A stretch of 18,614 nt of DNA from Clostridiales bacterium. Its GTDB lineage: Bacteria > Bacillota > Clostridia > Christensenellales > UBA3700. This document shows, piece by piece, positions 1-8,086 of the stretch. The notes beneath the pieces were generated by a model. That model saw only the letters and a program-made list of their open reading frames with translations, was not told the origin of the DNA and did no database searches. Position numbers and translations under genes: made by a program. The DNA is taken from the NCBI GenBank assembly GCA_014799645.1, contig JAAVHQ010000009.1:184383-202996 (forward strand), in the 5' to 3' direction. How positions within the stretch are numbered: the stretch's first letter is position 1; every line of letters begins with the position of its first letter.

Positions 1-510
1 ACGTCTTCCGTGCAGGCTAGATCGATGCTGAAGTCAAAACCGCCTATCAGAATCGTTTGCCCTGGCAAGGTGTATAGACCTGACGACGACGCTACGCATT
101 CGCCGATGTTCCAACAAATTGAAGGACTTGTGGTAGATGAGAAAGTTACGCTTTGCGATTTGAAGGGATTGTTGGAGACTTTTGCTCAGCGTTTGTTTGA
201 TAGCAGTACGAAAGTAAGATTTAGACCGTCTTTCTTCCCGTTTACCGAACCTAGCGTTGAGGTTGACGTATCTTGTTCGGTATGTCATGGTAAGGGTTGT
301 AGGATATGTAAAGGCACGGGTTGGATAGAGATTTTGGGCGCGGGTGTCGTTAATCCCAAAGTTTTGGACAACTGCGGTATCGACAGTAAGAAGTACAAAG
401 GTTTGGCGTTCGGCTTGGGCATAGAGAGAGTTGCTATGATAAAGTACGGCATACCGGATATGAGAATTCTCTTTGAGAATGACGTAAGATTCTTAAAGGA
501 TTTCAAATAA
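1..510 (+). CDS. pheS: Phenylalanyl-tRNA synthetase alpha subunit, 5'-truncated by the window edge
   Basis: This is the C-terminal half (169 codons and a TAA stop) of the catalytic subunit of the alpha2-beta2 PheRS, the cytoplasmic enzyme that charges tRNA-Phe with phenylalanine using ATP. The visible reading frame opens inside the class II core with TSSVQAR, the usual HTS-x-VQAR stretch. It continues with the motif 2 region (FQQIEGL, preceded by R-x-D) and ends with motif 3 (GLAFGLGIERVAM and then KYGIPDMR). A cysteine-rich insert (CSVCHGKGCRICKGTGW) matches the C-x2-C...GC-x2-C pattern familiar from Firmicutes PheS. The true start lies upstream; family members are about 340 residues, so about half is missing. 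The GTG at position 10 is an internal valine, not a start. pheT follows 10 nt downstream and its ribosome binding site overlaps this stop codon, as expected for a coupled subunit pair. Confidence 0.97.
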   Translation, partial: TSSVQARSMLKSKPPIRIVCPGKVYRPDDDATHSPMFQQIEGLVVDEKVTLCDLKGLLETFAQRLFDSSTKVRFRPSFFPFTEPSVEVDVSCSVCHGKGCRICKGTGWIEILGAGVVNPKVLDNCGIDSKKYKGLAFGLGIERVAMIKYGIPDMRILFENDVRFLKDFK

Positions 511-520
511 GGAGGTAATT

Positions 521-2923
521 ATGAAAGTTTCATTGAGTTGGTTAAAAGACTTTGTAGATATAGACGTGACGGTAGAAGAACTTGCCGATAAACTTGTCGG
601 AGCAGGCTTTGAAGTCGAAGAAATTATCAAATCGGGCGACAGTATGAAAAACGTCGTACTCGGAAAAATTGTCAAGTTGGAAAAGCATCCCGACGCAGAT
701 AAATTGCAAATTTGTCAAATCGATATTGGTAAGGACGAGTTGGTACAAATAGTTACGGGCGCGCAAAACGTCAGCGAGGGCGATTTAGTACCTGCTGCGT
801 TGCATAATTCCTTGTTGCCGACCGGACAAGTAATAAAGAGAGGTAAGTTGAGAGGCGTTTTATCGGATGGAATGCTGTGCTCGGGTGAGGAACTCAAACT
901 CACCGAAGAGGATTACAAGGGCGCGGGCGTTTACGGCATTATGCTTATGAACGGCGAAAAATATCCGCTCGGCACTGATCTCAACGATATTTTCGGTAGC
1001 GACGACGTTATTTTGGACGTAAGTGTCACTGCAAACCGTTCGGACTGCAACAGCGTGCTCGGTATTGCAAGAGAGGTAGCGACAATACTCAAAAAGCCGT
1101 TGAAGATGCCTGAAATTGGATTTAATACGGACAAAAGCGTTAAAGTAGGCGACATTGTTGACGTGGAAGTCAAATCGCCCGACTTGTGTCCTAGATATAT
1201 GGTTGCCGCGGTGAAAGATATTAAGATTGAGCCTAGCGCAGATTTTATACAAAAGAGATTGAAGTCAGTAGGGCTTAGACCTATCAATAATATAGTCGAT
1301 ATTACCAACTATATTAGAGTTGAAATAGGTCAACCTATGCACGCATTTGATAGGAACTATCTTGAAGGCGGTAAAATAATAACGAGAAGGGCCAAAAATG
1401 GCGAAAAAATCGTCGCTCTTGACGATAAAGAATACACGCTTGACGACAGTATGCTTGTAATATGCGACGAGAAGAAGCCTTGCGCTATCGGCGGTATTAT
1501 GGGCGGTCTTGATAGCGGAATTAATGATCGCACTAAGACGATCGTATTCGAATCGGCGAAGTTTATGAGAGATAATATCAGACGCACGTCAAGAACGCTC
1601 AATTTGCGTTCGGATTCTTCGTTTAGATACGAAAGAGGAATTGATTTTGACAGTCAAAGACTTGGATTGATGCGCGCGCTTACGCTTATAGATAAGTACG
1701 GATACGGTAAAATTGCGGACGGAATTATCGACAGGCTTGCGCAAGAGATTACTACCAAAACCGTTGAAACAAGCGTGGAAGAAATCAATAATATTTTGGG
1801 TATTGAAGTGCCTAGCGACGTAATTTTGAGCATATTGAACGGCTTGCAAATAGAAAGCACGTTGAAAGACGGCGTTTTGAAATGTGTTTGTCCTGCATTT
1901 AGAGACGACATAGAAAACGCAAACGATTTGGCTGAGGAAGTCATTAGACTGTATGGCTATGACAAGATCGTAGGAACTTTGCTTGACGGCGGTAATCAAA
2001 CGCTCGGCGGAAAGAATAGAACTCAACAAAACGTGGATATTATTAAGAGTATTTGCGTAAGTCAAGGTATGAGCGAGACGCTTACTTATTCGTTTACTAC
2101 GCCAAAATGCTTTGATATATTAAAGTTGGACGAAGCCGATAATCGCAGGAATTGCATTAAATTGCTCAAACCTTTGGGCGAAGATTTGTCTATAATGCGG
2201 ACGACTTTGGCTTATAGTATGATTTCAATGCTCGCAAGCAATAATTTGAAGAGCAATAAAAAGGCTAAATTATTTGAACTCGCAAACGTGTATTTGCCTA
2301 CGGCAAAAGATATGAGTGAGTTGCCGAATGAAGTCAATATGCTAGCTATGGGAAGTTACGGCAATGATGAAGATTTCTTCACAATGAAAGGAAACGTTGA
2401 GGTTTTGCTTAGAAAATTCGGTATCACGGCTGAATATAAGCGCTCAAATAGCAATTATTTGCATAAAGGACGTAGCGCGGATATTTTTGTTGGCAAGGAG
2501 TGTTTAGGCTATTTGGGAGAAGTTCATCCTGAGGTTGCCAACGCATTTGACGTAAGCGATAGAATGTATATTGCCGAGATAAACGTTGATTTGCTCAATA
2601 AATTAGCGGATTATAGTTACAAGTTTACGCCTATTTCCAGTTATCCGCCGATTGAAAGAGATATTGCGGTTGTAGTAGATGAAAGCGTACTTGCGGGCGA
2701 TTTGCTTGCGTGCGTGAGAAAAGGCGGCGGAAATTTGCTTGTAGATACCTCAATATTCGATATTTATAGAAATGAAGAGGTATTGGGCAAAGACAAGAAG
2801 AGTGTTGCGATCAACTTGATATTCAGACTGAATGATAGAACATTGACGGATGACGAGGTAAGTTCTAAGGTAAATAGAATTCTCAATAAGTTGAGTAGCG
2901 AATTCAACGCGGTACAAAGATAA
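521..2923 (+). CDS. pheT: Phenylalanyl-tRNA synthetase beta subunit
   Basis: Beta subunit of PheRS: it binds tRNA-Phe and carries the site that hydrolyses mischarged Tyr-tRNA-Phe. At 800 residues it has the full bacterial length. Domains in order: the N-terminal helical start (MKVSLSWLKDFVDID), an EMAP/OB-fold tRNA-binding domain at about 40-150, the B3/B4 editing domain at about 210-390 (NNIVDITNY, GQPMHAFD and GGIMGG are visible), the B5 domain at about 400-475 ending in RDDIENANDLAEEVIRLYGY, a catalytic-like core at about 480-690, and a ferredoxin-fold anticodon-binding domain from about 708 (YPPIERDIAVVVD) to the C-terminus. The ATG follows a near-perfect Shine-Dalgarno sequence, AAGGAGGT at 509-516, which overlaps the pheS stop. 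No frameshift or missing motif was seen. The next gene starts 7 nt after the stop. Confidence 0.98.
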   Translation: MKVSLSWLKDFVDIDVTVEELADKLVGAGFEVEEIIKSGDSMKNVVLGKIVKLEKHPDADKLQICQIDIGKDELVQIVTGAQNVSEGDLVPAALHNSLLPTGQVIKRGKLRGVLSDGMLCSGEELKLTEEDYKGAGVYGIMLMNGEKYPLGTDLNDIFGSDDVILDVSVTANRSDCNSVLGIAREVATILKKPLKMPEIGFNTDKSVKVGDIVDVEVKSPDLCPRYMVAAVKDIKIEPSADFIQKRLKSVGLRPINNIVDITNYIRVEIGQPMHAFDRNYLEGGKIITRRAKNGEKIVALDDKEYTLDDSMLVICDEKKPCAIGGIMGGLDSGINDRTKTIVFESAKFMRDNIRRTSRTLNLRSDSSFRYERGIDFDSQRLGLMRALTLIDKYGYGKIADGIIDRLAQEITTKTVETSVEEINNILGIEVPSDVILSILNGLQIESTLKDGVLKCVCPAFRDDIENANDLAEEVIRLYGYDKIVGTLLDGGNQTLGGKNRTQQNVDIIKSICVSQGMSETLTYSFTTPKCFDILKLDEADNRRNCIKLLKPLGEDLSIMRTTLAYSMISMLASNNLKSNKKAKLFELANVYLPTAKDMSELPNEVNMLAMGSYGNDEDFFTMKGNVEVLLRKFGITAEYKRSNSNYLHKGRSADIFVGKECLGYLGEVHPEVANAFDVSDRMYIAEINVDLLNKLADYSYKFTPISSYPPIERDIAVVVDESVLAGDLLACVRKGGGNLLVDTSIFDIYRNEEVLGKDKKSVAINLIFRLNDRTLTDDEVSSKVNRILNKLSSEFNAVQR

Positions 2924-2930
2924 TAATCGT

Positions 2931-5231
2931 ATGTTGGAAGTATTAGCGCCTATCGGAAGCGTTCAAGCATTAAAATCGGCGATATACGCGGGAGCTGACG
3001 CTGTATATCTCGGTCTTGATTTGTTTAACGCTCGCATTAAAGCGGACAATTTCACCAAAGACAATATTCGACAATACGTCGAGTATTGTCATCTTTTTGG
3101 TGTAAAAGTTTACGTGACGTTTAATACTTCGATAAAGAACTTAGAAATGAAAATTTTTGAGGAATACGTCGATATTGCGGCAAAAGCAGGTGTTGACGCC
3201 TTTATTGTGACCGATTTGGGGACTTTAGATATTTTCAAAAAACACGACGTGCCTTTGCATGGCAGCACGCAGATTGGCGTTCATAACTTAGCAGGCGCAA
3301 AAGTCTTAGAAGATTTGGGATTTAGCAGAGTTGTTTTGGCGAGAGAGTCTTTGATTGAAGATATTGTAAAAATAAAGCAAAATACGTCGCTTGAAATCGA
3401 ATATTTTGTTCACGGCGCGCTATGCGTATGCTTTTCCGGCGGATGCTTGATGTCGTCAATGATGAGCGGCGATAGCGGCAATAGAGGTAGATGCAATCAG
3501 CCGTGCAGATTAAAGTATTCGTCCACTTATGACGAGGAAGAAAAGTATTTATTATCCCCGAAAGACCAGTGTTTAATAGACAAAATCGATGAATTATATC
3601 GCGCAGGTGTCGATAGTTTGAAGATTGAGGGTAGATTGAAGCAGCCTCATTACGTGGGAAATGTGGTCGCCGAGTATAGAAAAGCTGTTGACGGCGTATT
3701 GATTGGTAAAAAGAATATAATCGATTATTCAGCATTAAAACGTGCGTACAACAGAGGAAATTTTACTCTCGGATATAATTATGAGGGTAGTAAAAGCATT
3801 ATTTACGATAAAATAAACGGTAACATCGGCGAGGAAATAGGAGAAATCGTATATAGCGGCAAAGGCATAGTAAAAATTAAGTCAAAATATGCTCTTAATA
3901 TAGGCGACGGCTTGAAAATTCTCAAAGACGGCAAGGAAATCGGCGGATTTGGAGTTAACAATCTTCAAGAGTCAAATGGGGTATATGCTATAAACGTAAA
4001 CAAGACCTTTCAAGTTGGCAGTAAGGTATGTTTGACTTCCGAAAAGACTCAAATTGATAAATTTAACGATATTTCACCCAAATTGTCCATAAAATTTGTG
4101 CTTACGGCAATATGCGAAGAAAAATTGACGTTAAAAGCCATTTGCGGAGATATTGAAGAGGTTGTCGTCGGTGATATTGTAGAAGGCGCAAAATCTCAAG
4201 GCGCAACTAAAATTAGTGTTGCTAAACAATTATTGCGTTTAGGGGATAGTGATTTTATATCGTCAATCGACGACTTAGAGTTTGTTTATGATGAAAAGAA
4301 ACCGTGCTTTATTCCTAAGTCGCAGCTTAATAATATTAGAAGAGAAGTAGTTGAAAAATTGAGATTACGACTGATCGATGAATTTGAAAAGGGAAGAGTA
4401 AAAATTGATTTTGGTGAACAAGTAACTAACTTTGATAATGCTAAAAAAGCATTTATAGAAAATGATTTGTTTGTCGAAATTGACGCTAATGAAGAGAGTT
4501 TGAATGCAATTAAGAAATTAAGTAGAAAAGTAAACGTCTGTTTGAATTTTAGCCATAATTTGACTAAAATTCTAGAAATTATTCTAAAAGACTACTTAAT
4601 TAAGAATAATATAGAAGAAATATTTCTAAAAATGCCTCGTGTTGCTCGCGGTGAAGATTTTGATATTATCGAAAAATCGCTTGAAAAAACCATCGATTCA
4701 ATCGATGGAATTATTGCTGATAATCTATATGTGGTATATTTGGCAAGAAAGTACAATAAGAAGGTTGTCGGTGGAATTGGACTGAATATTTTCAATAATT
4801 CATATACGAAAGTGCTTGGCCTAAACGGAGCAGTTAATTCGGTTGAACTCAATAAAAACGAGTTGATAGAAAACGGAATTGTTTACGGCTACGGAAAATT
4901 GCCGATAATGACTTTGTTGCATTGTCCTGTTCAAGTTAATACGAAATGCGATTGCGGTACTTGCAAATATAAAGACGATTTTTCCTACTTTGACAAGAGG
5001 GGCGAGTATAAGATAAGCAGAAGCAAGATACGTTATTGTCAATTTGAGTTGTATAATCAACAAATTATCGACGTAAGGAACAAATTGTCAACGTTGAGTA
5101 CAGGATTTTATCTTAATTTACGTGGATGCAGGGAAGATAAAATTGTTGGAGTAATAAATGATTTTATGAAAAAAAGTGGCGTCAGTGACGATAATTCTAC
5201 GTGTGGGCACTTATTTAGAGGAGTGAAGTAG
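2931..5231 (+). CDS. Large U32-family protein, RlhA/TrhP-like RNA hydroxylation factor
   Basis: U32 proteins were named as peptidases, but studied members (TrhP on tRNA, RlhA on 23S rRNA) are prephenate-dependent RNA hydroxylation factors, so that is the most likely role here; I cannot tell which RNA is the substrate. The N-terminus (MLEVLAPIGS, then GADAVYLGL) is the usual U32 opening and fixes the ATG, although I see no Shine-Dalgarno sequence, so translation may be coupled to pheT. The signature block starts at H161-GALC and has cysteines 165, 172, 188 and 192 in the C-x6-C-x15-C-x3-C spacing that binds an Fe-S cluster in characterised relatives; C167 is extra. KIEGRLKQPHYV follows at about 230. 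The protein is long (766 residues): a middle DUF3656-like region, then a second barrel-like half with cysteines 665, 673, 675, 678 and 703. mutS2 follows after 4 nt. Confidence 0.9.
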   Translation: MLEVLAPIGSVQALKSAIYAGADAVYLGLDLFNARIKADNFTKDNIRQYVEYCHLFGVKVYVTFNTSIKNLEMKIFEEYVDIAAKAGVDAFIVTDLGTLDIFKKHDVPLHGSTQIGVHNLAGAKVLEDLGFSRVVLARESLIEDIVKIKQNTSLEIEYFVHGALCVCFSGGCLMSSMMSGDSGNRGRCNQPCRLKYSSTYDEEEKYLLSPKDQCLIDKIDELYRAGVDSLKIEGRLKQPHYVGNVVAEYRKAVDGVLIGKKNIIDYSALKRAYNRGNFTLGYNYEGSKSIIYDKINGNIGEEIGEIVYSGKGIVKIKSKYALNIGDGLKILKDGKEIGGFGVNNLQESNGVYAINVNKTFQVGSKVCLTSEKTQIDKFNDISPKLSIKFVLTAICEEKLTLKAICGDIEEVVVGDIVEGAKSQGATKISVAKQLLRLGDSDFISSIDDLEFVYDEKKPCFIPKSQLNNIRREVVEKLRLRLIDEFEKGRVKIDFGEQVTNFDNAKKAFIENDLFVEIDANEESLNAIKKLSRKVNVCLNFSHNLTKILEIILKDYLIKNNIEEIFLKMPRVARGEDFDIIEKSLEKTIDSIDGIIADNLYVVYLARKYNKKVVGGIGLNIFNNSYTKVLGLNGAVNSVELNKNELIENGIVYGYGKLPIMTLLHCPVQVNTKCDCGTCKYKDDFSYFDKRGEYKISRSKIRYCQFELYNQQIIDVRNKLSTLSTGFYLNLRGCREDKIVGVINDFMKKSGVSDDNSTCGHLFRGVK
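4690..4708. repeat. Perfect 9-bp-arm palindrome inside the U32 gene
   Basis: CCATCGATT, one central C, and AATCGATGG form a perfect inverted repeat. It encodes part of a T-I-D-S-I-D-G stretch, so the repeated ATCGAT may simply reflect the repeated Ile-Asp codons. The central loop of one base is too short for a tight hairpin without opening a pair. A role as a protein-binding site is possible, but nothing else in the sequence supports it. Confidence 0.4.
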
Positions 5232-5235
5232 CAAT

Positions 5236-7596
5236 ATGGGGAAATTTATCAATAGAAAAAGTTTGAAAATTTTAGAATATGATAAAATACTTGGTAGTAT
5301 TGCAAACTATACCTCTTCGGAGCGCGCCAAAAATACCGTTTTGTCCATAAAACCTACCGTAAGTTTAGAAGAGGCAGAGTATTTACTCAATTTGACCGAA
5401 GAAGCGTACAAAATATCCTATGAACATTGCGTTTCGCCTACTTTTGCTTTAGATAATATGACGGAAATCCTTAATAATGCTAAAAAACACGCTACGTTGT
5501 CTTGCGCGGATATATTGAAAGTAGGTAGATTATTTCGTACGTCAAGATTAGCGTATAGCGCAATAAATCAAATAAATGACGATGAATTAGGTGATATTAA
5601 GTCGCTTTTGAGTGGAATTTTTATTGATAATGAACTTGAAAAGAGTATTTATGAGAGTATTTTAGGCGAAAATGAGGTGAGCGATAATGCATCGCCTGCA
5701 TTAAAGTCTATTAGACAAAGTATTCGCAGTTGCAATGATAGAATTCGCCAAAAACTCAATTCTTACGTCACTTCGTCGGATTATAGCAATTATTTGCAAG
5801 ATTCGTTGATAACAATGCGTAATAATCGTTACGTTATTCCGCTAAAAAGCGAGTATTCAAAGCAAATTAAAGGCTTAGTTCACGACCAGTCGTCGTCGGG
5901 AGCTACAGTTTACGTAGAGCCTATGGCAATCGTTGAGTTGAACAATGAACTTCGCTCATTAAGCGCAGAGGAGAATAATGAGATTGAAAGAATTTTGCAA
6001 TTTTTCTCTCAAAAAATTACTTATTCTTGCGAAAATCTAGAACTTAGTTACGAAACTGTCGCATATCTAGACAGTATATTCGCAAAGGCAAGGTACGCGC
6101 AAGAGATTAAAGGCAAAAGAGTGGCGCTCAATAACAATGGTTACGTCAACGTTATTCAAGGCAGACATCCGCTTATTGATAAGGAAAAAGTCGTCCCTGT
6201 GTCGATTAGCGTGGGCGGAGAGTATAATACTTTGCTTATTACAGGCCCGAACACCGGAGGTAAAACGGTATGTTTGAAGTTGGTCGGAATTCTTTCATTG
6301 ATGATAGCGAGCGGAATATTTGTACCATGCGATAGCGATAGCAAGTTGGCGGTATATGAGAACGTATTTTGCGATATAGGCGACGAGCAGAATATTGAGC
6401 AAAATTTATCGACTTTTTCTTCGCACATGACTAATTTGATATATATCAGTAATCACGTAAGCGAGAATTGTTTATTGTTGCTTGATGAATTAGGCGGAGG
6501 AACGGATCCCGTTGAGGGTAGCGCCCTGGCAATAAGTTTGCTTGAATACTTCAAAAATAGGGGATGCAAGACGATAACAAGTACCCATTATAATGAATTA
6601 AAAGAATACGCGTATGCACAAAAAGGGGTTGCGGTGTCAGGTATGGACTTTGATCCGCAAACGTTTGCGCCGACCTATAGATTGATTATGGGGCATTCCG
6701 CGTCGTCAAACGCGTTGGAAATAGCGTCGTCTTTGGGATTGAAAAAGAATATTGTCGAAGATGCAAGATCTCGATTGTCTAAGGAAAAACTTGCGTTTGA
6801 CAACGTTATCAAGGGCGCGGAAAAGTCTAGGCGAGAGGCTTTGGAGTACGAGAGAAAAGCAAGAGAAAACTACGAAATATCCGAGAAATCGACACAGGAA
6901 GCGAAAAAGGCCTTAGAGGAATTGAACGAGCAAAAGCAAAAGTTGGAAGAGAAATTGAGAAAATCAGCGAAGGATTTACTTGCCGATTATCTTGAAGAAG
7001 CGGAAGATTTGCTTGATGAGTTGAAAGAGCAAGTTAAGAAGGGCGACGAGCAAGCGCTCTTTGAAGCAAGACGTTTGAAGAAAAAGTTGTCGGATATTCG
7101 GATCGAGGAACAAAAGCCTGTAAATAAATTTGAATTTTCCGACGGGGAAATCGAAGTTGGGGATAACGTATACGTTGATACGCTCGAAAAGGTTGGAGAA
7201 GTTGAAAAAATAAACGACAAAAAGAGAGAATATCAAGTAAAAGTCGGCATTTTGACAACCAACGTCAAGTTTGATAGTTGCAAAAAAGTAAATTTGCATA
7301 AGGAAAAAGAAGCGGTCAAAGTTACGCTGACAAGAGAATACACTAATAAACCGTTTTCTTTTGAACTCAATCTAATCGGTCAGCGCGTCGACGAGGCTTT
7401 GTATAATCTCGAAAACTATATTAGCGAAGCAATTTTGCATAATTGCAGTGAAATTCGAATAGTACACGGCAAAGGCACGGGGATTTTGAGAAAAGCGGTA
7501 CAAGACTTTTTGAAAACCTCGCAACACGTGGATTCGTTCAGGCTTGGCAAGTATGGAGAGGGCGAAAGCGGTGTCACAATAGCCACGCTGAAATAG
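5236..7596 (+). CDS. mutS2: MutS2: MutS-family ATPase with C-terminal Smr domain
   Basis: MutS2 lacks the mismatch-recognition domains of MutS and does not act in mismatch repair. Family members have been linked to suppression or resolution of recombination and, in Bacillus, to binding collided ribosomes. At 786 residues the length is typical. Visible parts are the core/lever domain (about 1-320), Walker A TGPNTGGKT (336-344), Walker B LLLLDELGGGTDP with D417 and E418, a long charged coiled coil (about 516-620), a KOW-like stretch near 640-690, and the Smr domain (about 708-786) with HGKGTG at 744-749. The usual LDLR motif at the Smr start reads L711-N-L-I instead, so the aspartate tied to nuclease activity in studied homologues is absent. 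A purine-rich AGAGGAG at 5217-5223 lies upstream of the ATG. In many Bacillota mutS2 lies near pheT, as here. Confidence 0.96.
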   Translation: MGKFINRKSLKILEYDKILGSIANYTSSERAKNTVLSIKPTVSLEEAEYLLNLTEEAYKISYEHCVSPTFALDNMTEILNNAKKHATLSCADILKVGRLFRTSRLAYSAINQINDDELGDIKSLLSGIFIDNELEKSIYESILGENEVSDNASPALKSIRQSIRSCNDRIRQKLNSYVTSSDYSNYLQDSLITMRNNRYVIPLKSEYSKQIKGLVHDQSSSGATVYVEPMAIVELNNELRSLSAEENNEIERILQFFSQKITYSCENLELSYETVAYLDSIFAKARYAQEIKGKRVALNNNGYVNVIQGRHPLIDKEKVVPVSISVGGEYNTLLITGPNTGGKTVCLKLVGILSLMIASGIFVPCDSDSKLAVYENVFCDIGDEQNIEQNLSTFSSHMTNLIYISNHVSENCLLLLDELGGGTDPVEGSALAISLLEYFKNRGCKTITSTHYNELKEYAYAQKGVAVSGMDFDPQTFAPTYRLIMGHSASSNALEIASSLGLKKNIVEDARSRLSKEKLAFDNVIKGAEKSRREALEYERKARENYEISEKSTQEAKKALEELNEQKQKLEEKLRKSAKDLLADYLEEAEDLLDELKEQVKKGDEQALFEARRLKKKLSDIRIEEQKPVNKFEFSDGEIEVGDNVYVDTLEKVGEVEKINDKKREYQVKVGILTTNVKFDSCKKVNLHKEKEAVKVTLTREYTNKPFSFELNLIGQRVDEALYNLENYISEAILHNCSEIRIVHGKGTGILRKAVQDFLKTSQHVDSFRLGKYGEGESGVTIATLK

Positions 7597-7609
7597 AATC
7601 GATCGGATA

Positions 7610-8086
7610 ATGGAAAAGAAAACATACACGCTAAAAGTGAAAAACAACGATAAAATTATTTTTCGAAATTGCATTCTTGCAATTTGCTTAATTGCGCTTG
7701 CGGTTATAGTAGTCGGAGTTATCGCTTGTCTTAGGAATAAAAAATATATCGATTTAATCTACTATTTCGTCGCTCTATTAGTAGTTTTCGCATTACAGTT
7801 TTCTACAATTTTTCTCTGCTATGAGTTAATAATATCATATTTTGACGGTATTTTAAGCGTAAAAAAATCATATTCGGGTATTGAAAAATCAGTATTTGCT
7901 ATCCACGTGAAAGAGATTGAGATAGAGAGATATTCGCAAGATAAATTAGAAGAAAAAGTCGTCGATTTATGCTCGAAAGGTTGCGGTATGCAAGAATATA
8001 TGGTAAAATTATCGGGTAGAAAATATTTGCTGAATTTAGACGATTATATGTATTCGTTGATAGAGGTGAAACGTGATTTATCTTGA
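7610..8086 (+). CDS. Small membrane protein of unknown function with two transmembrane helices
   Basis: I do not recognise this 158-residue protein. It has a short basic N-terminus, a strong hydrophobic helix at about 20-41, a second at about 47-70, and a hydrophilic C-terminal domain (72-158) that should be cytoplasmic if the lysine-rich N-terminus is inside. That domain has alternating hydrophobic strands (ISYFDGILSVKKSY, FAIHVKEIEIERY, KYLLNLDDYMYSLIEV), which resembles the two-helix-plus-bacterial-PH-like layout; this is a guess from pattern only. Cysteines occur at 121 and 125. The start lacks a clear Shine-Dalgarno sequence and lies 13 nt after mutS2, and the last 14 nt overlap the cysteine desulfurase start. 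Translation is therefore probably coupled on both sides. The tight placement and normal codon use for the window argue that it is real. Confidence 0.8.
   Translation: MEKKTYTLKVKNNDKIIFRNCILAICLIALAVIVVGVIACLRNKKYIDLIYYFVALLVVFALQFSTIFLCYELIISYFDGILSVKKSYSGIEKSVFAIHVKEIEIERYSQDKLEEKVVDLCSKGCGMQEYMVKLSGRKYLLNLDDYMYSLIEVKRDLS
8062..8069 (+). promoter_or_regulatory. Ribosome binding site that fixes the GTG start of the cysteine desulfurase
   Basis: AGAGGTGA lies inside the end of the upstream membrane-protein gene, 3 nt before GTG at 8073. It supports GTG as the start, which is also required to keep the conserved IYLDNAATT N-terminus. There is no in-frame ATG nearby. Confidence 0.75.

Noticed and set aside
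10..12. GTG as a start codon for pheS
   Set aside because: It is the valine of the conserved S-S-V-Q-A-R stretch of the PheS catalytic core, so the gene continues upstream of the window.
1589..2065. 158-codon open frame on the minus strand inside pheT
   Set aside because: It is antisense to a fully conserved pheT, shows no recognisable motif, and similar shadows occur throughout this window on the strand opposite real genes.
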